Below are positions 45,944 through 53,824 of a stretch of 64,000 bases of DNA, piece after piece. Position numbers and translations under genes: made by a program. Source of the DNA: Spirillospora albida. Its GTDB lineage: Bacteria > Actinomycetota > Actinomycetes > Streptosporangiales > Streptosporangiaceae. Position 1 is the first letter of the stretch. The number at the start of each line of letters is the position of its first letter. The notes under the pieces are model-generated. The model had not been told where the DNA came from, did no database searches, and was given only the letters and a program-made list of their open reading frames with translations. The stretch covers positions 428,052 through 492,051 of the forward strand of contig NZ_JOFJ01000005.1 of assembly GCF_000718255.1 (NCBI RefSeq), read 5' to 3'.

Positions 45944-48031
45944 GTGCCCGCCCCTGAGACGCTGACCGGCCCGGTCCCTGCGATGACGTCCCTGCTGGCC
46001 GCCGCCGTGGAGGCCATCGGCGGCAGCGAGCGGCCCGGACAGGTCGAGATGGCCGAGGCCGTCGACCGGGCGATCCGCACGGGCGAGCACGTCGCCGCCC
46101 AGGCCGGGACGGGCACCGGGAAGTCGCTCGCCTACCTCGTCCCGGCGATCCGGTACGCGGTGGAGAAGCAGACCACGGTGGTCGTGTCCACGGCGACGAT
46201 CGCGCTGCAGAGGCAGCTCGTCGACCGGGATCTGCCCCGGCTGGCGGAGGCCCTGAGGCCGCACCTGGGCACGGAGCTGAAGTACGCCATCCTCAAAGGC
46301 CGCAGGAACTACCTGTGCCTGCACAGGGTGCAGACGGGCGTGCCGGAGGAGGACGAGCCCGGCGAGAGCCTGTTCGACCCCCAGCAGCTGTCCACCCTGG
46401 GGCGCCACGTCAAGCGGCTCGACGAGTGGGCCGGGACCACGAAGACCGGTGACCGGGACGAGGTCGTCCCGGGCGTGAGCGAGCAGGCGTGGCGGCAGGT
46501 CGCGGTCACGGCGAAGGAGTGCCTGGGGGCGCAGCGGTGCCCCCAGGGGACCGAGTGCTTCGCCGAGCTGGCGCGCGCCGAGGCGGGCGACGCCCACATC
46601 GTCGTCACCAACCACGCGCTGCTGGCGATCGACGCCCTGGAGGAGTTTCAGGTCCTCCCCGAGCACGATGTCGTGATCGTGGACGAGGCGCACGAGCTGG
46701 TCGACCGCGTGACGTCGGTGGCCACGGCCGAGCTGAGCGCGGCGGCGGTCGAGGCGGCGGCGCGGCGGTGCGGGCGCCTGGTGGAGGAGTCGGTCGCCGA
46801 CCGGCTGAAGGAGTCCGCGGAGGGCCTCGGCATCCTCCTGGAGGATGCCGCCCCAGGGCGCATGGACGTCCTGCCCCATCCCCTGGGCACGTCCCTGGCC
46901 GTCGTGCGGGACGCGGCGCACGCGTGCCTCACCGCCCTCGGGCCGGAGCGGAAGGACGCCGACCCCGGCGATATGGCGGCGCGCAAGGCGGCGCGGTCCG
47001 CGGTGGAGGAGCTGCACGACACGGCCGTCCGGCTGCTGGAGGCGTTCCGGCCGGAGATCGCCGACCGGTTCGACGTGGTGTGGGTGGAGAAGCCGTTCGT
47101 CCCGGACGGCCGGCCCCGGCGCCCGCCGGCGCTGCACGTCGCGCCGATCGGAGTGGGCGGGCTGCTGCGGGCGACGCTGTTCGAGCGGCGCACCGCCGTG
47201 CTGACGTCGGCGACGCTGACGCTGGGCGGGTCGTTCGAGCCGCTCGCGCGCCAGTGGGGCCTGCCGCCGCTCGACGGCGCGGGCGGCTCGAAGGACGCGA
47301 AGGCGGCGGCGGAGGGCCTCGCCGCGACCGCCGGCGAGGACTCGCAGGTCACCTGGTCGGGCCTGGACGTCGGGTCGCCGTTCGACCATCCGAAGTCGGG
47401 CATCCTGTACGTCGCCCGCCACCTGCCGCAGCCGGGCAGGGACGGCCTTCCCGACGCGTACCTCACCGAGATCACGGAGCTGATCGAGGCCGCCGGGGGC
47501 CGGACGCTCGGCCTGTTCTCGTCGATGCGGGCCGCCCGGCAGGCCGCCGAGGAACTGAAGGACCATCTGTCGCAGCCCCTGCTGTGCCAGGGCGAGGACT
47601 CCACGTCCCAGCTGGTCAAGCGGTTCGCCGAGGACGAGCGGACCAGCCTGTTCGGCACCCTGTCCCTGTGGCAGGGGGTGGACGTGCCCGGCCCGTCCCT
47701 GCAATTGGTGATCATGGACAGGATCCCGTTCCCCCGCCCGGACGATCCGGTGTCGTCGGCGCGGTCGCGGGCGGTGGCGGCACGCGGCGGGAACGGGTTC
47801 ATGGCCGTCGCCGCCACGCACGCGGCGCTGCTGCTGGCGCAGGGCGCGGGCCGGCTGCTCCGGTCGATGGACGACCGGGGCGTCGTCGCCGTCCTCGACC
47901 CGCGCCTCGCCACCGCGCGCTACGGCGGGTTCCTGAAGGGCTCGCTGCCGCCGTTCTGGGCGACGACCGACCCGCAGGTGGTGCGCGGCGCCCTCCGCCG
48001 TCTCGACGAGCGCGCCGGTCAGGGCTCGTAG
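45944..48031 (+). CDS. ATP-dependent DNA helicase, DinG/XPD family
   Basis: 695 residues of superfamily 2. It unwinds DNA (5' to 3' in the family), including damaged or R-loop-containing structures. Walker A is AAQAGTGTGKSLAYL (Lys60) and the DEAH box is VIVDEAHELVD. Four Cys in NYLCLHR and KECLGAQRCPQGTECF are spaced for the iron-sulfur cluster of this family. Motif VI is QGAGRLLRS, and LFGTLSLWQGVDVPG is the motif V region. GTG 45944 is preferred; a -10-like TAGCGT ends eight bases before it, which suggests a leaderless transcript. No LexA box is seen here. The 3' end overlaps the aminotransferase stop by 13 bp. Confidence 0.94.
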   Translation: MPAPETLTGPVPAMTSLLAAAVEAIGGSERPGQVEMAEAVDRAIRTGEHVAAQAGTGTGKSLAYLVPAIRYAVEKQTTVVVSTATIALQRQLVDRDLPRLAEALRPHLGTELKYAILKGRRNYLCLHRVQTGVPEEDEPGESLFDPQQLSTLGRHVKRLDEWAGTTKTGDRDEVVPGVSEQAWRQVAVTAKECLGAQRCPQGTECFAELARAEAGDAHIVVTNHALLAIDALEEFQVLPEHDVVIVDEAHELVDRVTSVATAELSAAAVEAAARRCGRLVEESVADRLKESAEGLGILLEDAAPGRMDVLPHPLGTSLAVVRDAAHACLTALGPERKDADPGDMAARKAARSAVEELHDTAVRLLEAFRPEIADRFDVVWVEKPFVPDGRPRRPPALHVAPIGVGGLLRATLFERRTAVLTSATLTLGGSFEPLARQWGLPPLDGAGGSKDAKAAAEGLAATAGEDSQVTWSGLDVGSPFDHPKSGILYVARHLPQPGRDGLPDAYLTEITELIEAAGGRTLGLFSSMRAARQAAEELKDHLSQPLLCQGEDSTSQLVKRFAEDERTSLFGTLSLWQGVDVPGPSLQLVIMDRIPFPRPDDPVSSARSRAVAARGGNGFMAVAATHAALLLAQGAGRLLRSMDDRGVVAVLDPRLATARYGGFLKGSLPPFWATTDPQVVRGALRRLDERAGQGS

Positions 48032-49230
48032 GTCGAGAGGAACTCGCCGATGCGGCCCACCGCGTCCTCCAGGTCGTCGGCGTGCTGGAGGGTCACGATG
48101 CGGAAGTGGTCGGTCGCGGGCCAGTTGAAGCCGGTGCCCTGGACGATCAGCAGCTTCTGCTGCTCGAGGAGGTCGAGGGCGAAGCGCATGTCGTCCTCGA
48201 TCGGGTACCGCTCGGGGTCCAGGCGCGGGAAGACGTAGAGCGCTCCGTCCGGCTTGACGCAGCTGACGCCGGGCAGGTCGTTCAGCAGCTTGGCGGCGCG
48301 GTCGCGCTGCTCGCCGAGCCGGCCGGTGGGCAGGACGAGCTCGTCGATGCTCTGGTGGCCGCCGAGCGCGGCCTGGATGGCGTGCTGGCCGGGGACGTTC
48401 GGGCACAGCCGCATGTTGGCGAGGATGTCGAGGCCCTCGATGTAGGACTCGGCGTGCCCCTTCGGCCCCGACAGCACGACCCAGCCGGACCGGAACCCGG
48501 CGACGCGGTAGTTCTTCGACAGCCCGCCGAAGGTCAGGCACAGCAGGTCGGGGGCCAGGGACGCGACGGGGACGTGCCGCGCGCCGTCGTAGAGGATGCG
48601 GTCGTAGATCTCGTCCGCGAAGATGATCAGGTTGTGCCGGCGGGCGATCTCGACGATGCCGGCGAGGACCTGGCGGGAGTACACGGCGCCGGTCGGGTTG
48701 TTCGGGTTGATCAGGACGATCGCCCGGGTCCGGTCGCCGATCCTGGCCTCGATGTCGGTGAGGCTCGGCGCCCAGTCGGCGGCCTCGTCGCACAGGTAGT
48801 GGACGGGCCTGCCGCCGCAGAGCGACACCGCCGCCGTCCACAGCGGATAGTCGGGGGCCGGGATGAGGACCTGGTCGCCGTCGTTGAGCAGCGCCTGCAG
48901 GGTCATCACGATCAGCTCGGACACGCCGTTGCCGAGGTAGACGTCCTCGACGTCCAGGCCGGTGATGCCGTTGTCCTCGAAGCGCTGCACGACGGCGCGG
49001 CGGGCGGCGAGGATGCCCTTGGAGTCGCTGTACCCGTGCGCCTCGGGCAGGTTGCGGATCATGTCCTGGAGCAGTTCGGGCGGGGCCTCGAAGCCGAACG
49101 GGGCGGGGTTGCCGATGTGCAGCTTGAGGATGCGGCTGCCCTGCGCCTCGAGCTGCTTGGCGCGCTTGAGCACCGGACCCCGGATGTCGTAACAGACGTT
49201 GGACAGCTTGCCCGACTGGTTGACCTGCAT
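48019..49230 (-). CDS. Class I PLP aminotransferase, AlaA-like (glutamate-pyruvate)
   Basis: 403 residues. The start QSGKLSNVCYDIRGPVLKRA (positions 5-24), the YSDSKGILAARRAVVQRF block, LINPNNPTGAVYS and the PLP Lys in FGGLSKNYRVAGFRSGW match the AlaA/YfbQ group of alanine transaminases, which interconvert pyruvate/glutamate with alanine/2-oxoglutarate. An Arg in TDHFRIVTL binds the substrate carboxylate. The length is normal. ATG 49230 is the family start. It converges on dinG with a 13-bp stop overlap and is divergent from the TetR regulator at 49421. Confidence 0.93.
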   Translation of the reverse strand: MQVNQSGKLSNVCYDIRGPVLKRAKQLEAQGSRILKLHIGNPAPFGFEAPPELLQDMIRNLPEAHGYSDSKGILAARRAVVQRFEDNGITGLDVEDVYLGNGVSELIVMTLQALLNDGDQVLIPAPDYPLWTAAVSLCGGRPVHYLCDEAADWAPSLTDIEARIGDRTRAIVLINPNNPTGAVYSRQVLAGIVEIARRHNLIIFADEIYDRILYDGARHVPVASLAPDLLCLTFGGLSKNYRVAGFRSGWVVLSGPKGHAESYIEGLDILANMRLCPNVPGQHAIQAALGGHQSIDELVLPTGRLGEQRDRAAKLLNDLPGVSCVKPDGALYVFPRLDPERYPIEDDMRFALDLLEQQKLLIVQGTGFNWPATDHFRIVTLQHADDLEDAVGRIGEFLSTYEP

Positions 49231-49409
49231 GGATGTACCCTATCCGCGCGCGATCGCCGGTTTCGGCGAAATGACGGGACGTGTCCCCCGATGGACACCC
49301 TTTCCCACGCTGCGCTCCCCGAAGCGGGGAGCACCGCGAATCAGACTCGTTGTCCAATTGTGATGGCCGCAACATACATGCAGGCTTGCTTGCTTGTTTG
49401 TCCGCTCGT

Positions 49410-49422
49410 ACGGTCGGACCGT
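49410..49422. promoter_or_regulatory. Palindromic operator candidate at the TetR start
   Basis: ACGGTC-G-GACCGT is a perfect 6-bp inverted repeat ending on the TetR start codon, within a wider GTCCG...CGGAC repeat (49400-49419). It is likely an autoregulatory site. Just upstream is a run of CTTG units (49384-49399). Confidence 0.55.
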
Positions 49423-50131
49423 GCCAGTGACCACGCGCCGGAGCCGGCGCCTCAGCGGGGACCGCCGCACCCAGGAGGAGCGCCGGTCCCGTACCCGGGC
49501 GCGCCTGCTGGACGCCACCATGGAATGCCTGGTGGACCTCGGCTGGTCCGGTACGTCCACCACCGAGGTGGCGCGCCGCGCGGGCGTCTCGCGCGGAGCC
49601 CAGCAGCACCACTACCCGACGAAGATGATCCTCGTCGCGGCGGCGCTGGAGCACCTCCTGGAGGCCCAGCGGCTGGCCTACGAGGCCGCGTTCGCCGTCC
49701 TGCCCCAGGAGCGGCGCAACGTCTCCGGCGCGCTCGACCTGCTGTGGGAGGTGTTCCGCGGACGCCCCGCGCGCGCCCTGATGGAACTCGCGGTCGCGGC
49801 CCGGACGGACGACGAGCTCCGCGCCCTGTGCAGCGACCTGAACGAGCGGATCCTGCAGGCGATCCTGGAGACGTTCGAGCGGCTGTTCCCCGCGAGCACC
49901 GTGCCGCCCGACGTCGTCGAGACGATGCTGCGCGCCCTGTTCGCCATGTTCGTCGGCCTGTCCATCCAGAACGCGCTGGACGACGACGCCGAAGGCCGCC
50001 AGGAGGCGGTCCTCCGGCAGGTCAAGGACGTCGCGCAGCTGATCGTCCCAGAGCCCGGCCACCCGAAGACCGCCCCCCGCGCCGAGCCCGAGCCCGAGCC
50101 GGCACCCGAACGCACCACCCCGGCCCCCTGA
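49421..50131 (+). CDS. TetR-family transcriptional regulator
   Basis: 236 residues. The N-terminal helix-turn-helix is RLLDATMECLVDLGWSGTST followed by TEVARRAGVSRGAQQHHYP (about 30-70). The remaining helical domain (85-210) is a generic TetR ligand-binding domain, and the C-terminus ends in a Pro/Glu tail (AEPEPEPAPERTTPAP). GTG 49421 is chosen because the family helix follows at the normal distance; GTG 49427 is an alternative. The frame extends further upstream, but that part is the operator region. The adjacent AurF-like gene on the same strand, 62 bp downstream, is the likely regulated target and may be cotranscribed. Confidence 0.9.
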   Translation: MPVTTRRSRRLSGDRRTQEERRSRTRARLLDATMECLVDLGWSGTSTTEVARRAGVSRGAQQHHYPTKMILVAAALEHLLEAQRLAYEAAFAVLPQERRNVSGALDLLWEVFRGRPARALMELAVAARTDDELRALCSDLNERILQAILETFERLFPASTVPPDVVETMLRALFAMFVGLSIQNALDDDAEGRQEAVLRQVKDVAQLIVPEPGHPKTAPRAEPEPEPAPERTTPAP

Positions 50132-50193
50132 GCCACCACCCGGTCCACCCCCGCCGGCCCGCGCCGGCGGCACCCTCCGAGGGAGCGCCCGTC

Positions 50194-51189
50194 ATGCCGA
50201 AAGCCCCCGCCGACCTCGCCGACGAACTGGCCGTGCAGGTCCGCGACAGGAAGGCGTATCTCGGTGTCATCGACCGCCTGAACAAGGCGTCGGTGGAAAA
50301 GCACTGGGAGGCCTACGCCGACATCCCCTGGGACGACCCCGAGTTCCAGGTCGACAAGAACGACCCGCGCTGGGTGCTGCCCCCGTTCGACCGGCTCGGG
50401 CAGACCGAGTGGTACCGGTCGCAGCCGCAGGAGATCCAGGCGCAGATCGGGCTGTGGCGGGTGGCGACCGCGATGAAGATCGGCCTGCAGTTCGAGAACC
50501 TGCTGAAGCGCGGCCTGCTGAACTACGCGTACCGGCTGCCGAACGGCCGGCCCGAGTTCCGGTACGTCTACCACGAGACGACCGAGGAATGTCACCACGG
50601 CATGATGTTCCAGGAGTTCGTCAACCGGACGAAGATGCCGATCAGGGGCATGCCGAAGGCGCTCAGCGTCGTCGCGCAGGCCGCGCCGTGGATCCCGCTG
50701 ATCAGCACCGAGATGTTCTTCGTGTTCGTGCTCGGCGGCGAGGACCCGATCGACCACGTCCAGCGCAAGTCGCTCAAGGGCGGGCACATCAAGCACCCGC
50801 TCGAAGAGACGATCATGAAGATCCACATCGCCGAGGAGGCCCGGCACATCTCGTTCGCCCGGCACTACCTGAAGCACCGCGTGCCGAACATGACCCCGCT
50901 GCGCCGCCGGATGCTGGGCGCCGCGACGCCGGTCGTGCTCGGCGTGATGGCGCGGATCATGCTGTCGCCGCCCGGCCCGATGGTCCGCCACTTCGGCATC
51001 CCGAAGGACGTCGTGCGCGCCGCGTACAAGAGCCCGGCGGCGCAGGCGGAGATCTCCGACTCGGTCGGCAAGATCCGCGACCTGATGGCGGAGCTGGGCG
51101 TGATCTCCCCGGCCGCCAAGCGGATCTGGCGGGCGTTCGGGATCTGGGACGAGCCGAGGACGCGCCGGACCGCCGAGAAGGCGGCGTGA
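50194..51189 (+). CDS. AurF-like diiron oxygenase
   Basis: 331 residues of the p-aminobenzoate N-oxygenase (AurF) family, a non-haem diiron ferritin-like fold. The metal ligands are in YHETTEECHHGMMFQEF (ExxxxxxH type, positions about 128-144) and HIAEEARHISFARHYLKH (about 210-230), with a further Glu from QFENLLKRG. The substrate-facing segment PWIPLISTEMFFVFVLGGED is hydrophobic. AurF itself oxidises arylamines to nitroarenes. Many actinobacterial members occur near TetR and SDR genes outside any pathway, so the substrate here is unknown. ATG 50194 has GAGGGAG upstream. An SDR follows 95 bp later, giving a TetR-AurF-SDR unit. Confidence 0.88.
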   Translation: MPKAPADLADELAVQVRDRKAYLGVIDRLNKASVEKHWEAYADIPWDDPEFQVDKNDPRWVLPPFDRLGQTEWYRSQPQEIQAQIGLWRVATAMKIGLQFENLLKRGLLNYAYRLPNGRPEFRYVYHETTEECHHGMMFQEFVNRTKMPIRGMPKALSVVAQAAPWIPLISTEMFFVFVLGGEDPIDHVQRKSLKGGHIKHPLEETIMKIHIAEEARHISFARHYLKHRVPNMTPLRRRMLGAATPVVLGVMARIMLSPPGPMVRHFGIPKDVVRAAYKSPAAQAEISDSVGKIRDLMAELGVISPAAKRIWRAFGIWDEPRTRRTAEKAA

Positions 51190-51284
51190 TTTCATCGGCG
51201 GCCGAGTATCCCCGCCGTCCGGCCACCCCCTAGAATCCCCCTAATTCAACACATCATCCAATTAGCGAATCGAGCGGAGCCCGC

Positions 51285-52103
51285 ATGAGCATCGCGATCG
51301 TGACCGGAGGCGCGTCCGGCATCGGCCGCGCGATCGCCACGTCCCTGGTGGCGCGCGGCGACACCGTCGTCGTCACCGACATCAACGCCGAGGGCGCGCA
51401 ACACGTCGCCGACCGGCTGAACGGCCTCGGCAAGGGCAAGGCGTCCGCCGCGCCCCTCGACGTCACCGACGCGGGAGCCGTCACCGACCTGTACACGAGC
51501 GTCAAGGCCGAGCACGGCAGCCTCGACCTCGTCTTCAACAACGCAGGCATCGCGATCGGCGGCCTGGCCGAGGAACTCACCCTCGACCACTGGAACCGCG
51601 CGATCGACATCAACCTCAAGGGCGTCGTGCACGGCGTCCACGCCGCCTACCCGATCATGCTGGAGCAGCGCTCCGGGCACATCGTCAACACCGCCTCGCT
51701 CGCCGGGCTCGTCCCGATGCCGGTCGGCATCCCCTACACCGCGACCAAGCACGCGGTCGTCGGGCTGTCGCTCGGCCTGCGCGCCGAGGCCGCCTCGCGG
51801 GGCGTCAGGGTCAGCGTCGTCTGCCCGAGCTTCGTCGACACCCCGCTCCTGCACAACGTCAACCCGGACCTGCCGGAGACGCCGATGAGCGGCGACGCGA
51901 CCGGCGACATCGCCAAGGCGTCCCCGCGCCTCTACACGGCGGAGAAGCTCGCCCGCGACGTGATGCGCGGCGTCGCGAAGAACCAGGCGCTGATCGTGGC
52001 GCCCGCGCACGGCCGTGCCGCGTGGCGCGGCGTCCGGCTGAGCCCGGCCGGCGCCGTCCGCGTCGCCTCCCTGGCCGTCGGGCGCATCCGCTCCGGCCAG
52101 TAG
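51285..52103 (+). CDS. Short-chain dehydrogenase/reductase next to AurF-like gene
   Basis: 272 residues of the classical SDR type. The cofactor loop is TGGASGIGRAIA near 8-19 with VTDINAEGA favouring NAD(H). NNAGIAIGG, the catalytic Ser in NTASLAGLVP and the YTATK motif (Tyr/Lys) are present. The C-terminal extension after residue 230 (APAHGRAAWRGVRLSPAG) is basic and typical of SDRs active on lipids or ketones. ATG 51285 lies 13 bases after a GAGCGGAG. It may act on the product of the adjacent oxygenase, which is inference from position. Confidence 0.92.
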   Translation: MSIAIVTGGASGIGRAIATSLVARGDTVVVTDINAEGAQHVADRLNGLGKGKASAAPLDVTDAGAVTDLYTSVKAEHGSLDLVFNNAGIAIGGLAEELTLDHWNRAIDINLKGVVHGVHAAYPIMLEQRSGHIVNTASLAGLVPMPVGIPYTATKHAVVGLSLGLRAEAASRGVRVSVVCPSFVDTPLLHNVNPDLPETPMSGDATGDIAKASPRLYTAEKLARDVMRGVAKNQALIVAPAHGRAAWRGVRLSPAGAVRVASLAVGRIRSGQ

Positions 52104-52116
52104 AAGACCGCGATCC

Positions 52117-52151
52117 CGCGGCGGTGGCGCTCCGCGCGCCGCCGCCGCGGT
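52117..52151. terminator. Bidirectional terminator between SDR and solute-binding protein
   Basis: Fifteen-base arms CCGCGGCGGTGGCGC and GCGCCGCCGCCGCGG (one G-T wobble) with a TCCGC loop. The plus strand continues with TCTCATTT, so it is oriented best for the SDR but can serve the convergent gene. Confidence 0.75.
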
Positions 52152-52152
52152 C

Positions 52153-53457
52153 TCATTTCGCGGCGGCGCAGGGCGCGTCGAACCGGTGGGCGCGGACGGT
52201 CGGTCCCGCCTCGAAGTCGGTGAGCACCTTGATGCCGGTGAACTGGTGGTCGTCCGGACGCCCGATCACCGACTGCCGGAACGCCGACTGGTTCGGCGTC
52301 CCGGCCGAGTTCCCCGCCTCCTTCGGCAGGATGCCCTCGTAGTCGACGTGCGTGATCTGCCGGACGGCCCGCAGCAGCCCCTCGCGCGTCAGGTCCTTGT
52401 TCGCGACCGCCCGCTCCAGCACCGCCTTCAGCGGATACGAGATCACCCACCCGGACGTGAACGAGTTGTTCGGCTTCACGCGTGTGCCGATCGCGCGCCG
52501 CATGGCGCTGTGCCCCGGCGAGTCGTACGCGTACGGCTTCCATGGGGCGACCTGGAGGAAGCGCGCCTTCAGCGCGGACGCCGCGGGGGTGCTCAGCAGC
52601 GACTCGTCCCAGGACGGGTTGCTGCCGACGAACCGCCCCTTGAACCCGGCGTCCACGGTCTTCCCGACGATGACGGCGGTGTCGGCGGGCCCCATCGTCA
52701 GGAAGACGAGGTCCGGCTTCTGCGCGAGGATCTTCTGGACCGCGGCGTCCTGCGCCTGCGCGCCCTGGCCCGTCGGGACGTTCACCAGGGTGATCCCGTG
52801 CCGCGCCGCCGCGATCTCCGCGCCCGCGGCCGCGTCGTCGCCGTAGTCGCCCGTGTAGTGGACGGCCATCACGCTCTTCGCGCCGAACCGCTGCACGGCG
52901 TAGTCGACGCCGTTCATGCCCTCGACGCAGTACGACGCGCCCGATTCCAGGATGCCGTCCTCGAACTCCCACCGCGAGACGAACGACAGCGGCAGCGCGA
53001 TCATCCGCTCCGCGCGCAGCTCGCCGAGGATCGCGTCGGTCTGCGGCGACCCCAGTGTCTGCGCCAGCGCCAGGACCTTCCCCTTGATCTCCCGGAACGC
53101 GCGGGCGTGCGTCTGCACGTCGTAGTGGTTGTCCCGGACGTGGGTGGTCACGTCGATCTCGTAACCGCCGATCCCGCCCTCGCGGTTGACGCGCGCCCAG
53201 AACGCCCGCTGCGCCTGCGTCACCGCGACGCCGAGCGACGTGAACGGCCCCGTCGACAGGTCGGAGATCGATCCCAGGTAGATGCAGCCGCGGTCCTTGT
53301 CGATCGCGCGCGGGCACGGCTCGCGGGTCACGCCGGGCGCGTCCGTCGCGAGCGGGCCGTCTCCCCCGGCGCAGCCCGCCGTCGCGAGGGAGCCCAGGAG
53401 GACGGCCGCGGCCAGGACCGCCTTCACTCTGACGCGGTCACAGCGCACGAAGACCAT
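52153..53457 (-). CDS. Amino-acid-type ABC solute-binding lipoprotein (LivK/type 1 fold)
   Basis: 434 residues. The N-terminal signal VLAAAVLLGSLATAGC ends in a lipobox with Cys29, so the mature protein is a membrane-anchored lipoprotein. The rest is a type 1 periplasmic binding protein: GCIYLGSISDLSTGPFTSLG, FWARVNREGGIGGYEIDVTT, QKPDLVFLTMGPADTAV and FKGRFVGSNPSWDES resemble branched-chain amino acid or urea/amide receptors. No permease or ATPase gene is close. The start ATG 53457 has AAGGAAG six bases upstream and overlaps the DUF742 gene end by 20 bp, so it is translated with the kinase and DUF742. This suggests it is the extracytoplasmic sensor of that system, not a transporter part. Confidence 0.93.
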   Translation of the reverse strand: MVFVRCDRVRVKAVLAAAVLLGSLATAGCAGGDGPLATDAPGVTREPCPRAIDKDRGCIYLGSISDLSTGPFTSLGVAVTQAQRAFWARVNREGGIGGYEIDVTTHVRDNHYDVQTHARAFREIKGKVLALAQTLGSPQTDAILGELRAERMIALPLSFVSRWEFEDGILESGASYCVEGMNGVDYAVQRFGAKSVMAVHYTGDYGDDAAAGAEIAAARHGITLVNVPTGQGAQAQDAAVQKILAQKPDLVFLTMGPADTAVIVGKTVDAGFKGRFVGSNPSWDESLLSTPAASALKARFLQVAPWKPYAYDSPGHSAMRRAIGTRVKPNNSFTSGWVISYPLKAVLERAVANKDLTREGLLRAVRQITHVDYEGILPKEAGNSAGTPNQSAFRQSVIGRPDDHQFTGIKVLTDFEAGPTVRAHRFDAPCAAAK

Positions 53458-53824
53458 CGATCACTTCCTTGAGGAGACTCGGGTCGGGGGACGCGGCCTG
53501 CGCCGCGGGCCGCTGCACGACGATCAGTCCGCGGCCGAGGAGGTCGTCCAGCAGCACCCGGACGACACCGACGGGCAGGGCCAGGTCGGCGGCCAGCTCG
53601 GCGACCGACCGGGGCCGCAGGCAGCGCTCGAGGATGTGCTCCTCCTCCGGCCCCAGAGTCCGCGGGTCAGGCGCCGGCACCTCCGCCGTGACGATCATCG
53701 CGATGAGGTCGAACTCCGTGCCGCCGCGCCGGGTCCGTCCCCGCGCCACCGCGAACGGACGGAGGACCGGCCCGGCGCTCTCGTCGGCCCAGGGCTCGTC
53801 GGGATCGTCCGTCCGCTCCATCAT
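53438..53824 (-). CDS. DUF742 protein (conservon CvnC-type)
   Basis: 128 residues of DUF742, a winged-helix-like component of actinobacterial conservons. PVLRPFAVARGRTRRGGTEFD, ILERCLRPRSVAELAADLAL and PVGVVRVLLDDLLGRGLIVV are the usual blocks. ATG 53824 overlaps the kinase stop as ATGA. In complete conservons the order is sensor kinase, roadblock protein, DUF742, GTPase. Here the roadblock and GTPase genes are missing, and the next gene is a solute-binding lipoprotein. Confidence 0.93.
   Translation of the reverse strand: MMERTDDPDEPWADESAGPVLRPFAVARGRTRRGGTEFDLIAMIVTAEVPAPDPRTLGPEEEHILERCLRPRSVAELAADLALPVGVVRVLLDDLLGRGLIVVQRPAAQAASPDPSLLKEVIDGLRAL

Noticed and set aside
45863..50173. Very long open frame on the minus strand spanning dinG, the AlaA-like gene and TetR
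   Set aside because: It crosses three well-supported genes in other frames, is Arg/Pro/Gly rich and matches no family.
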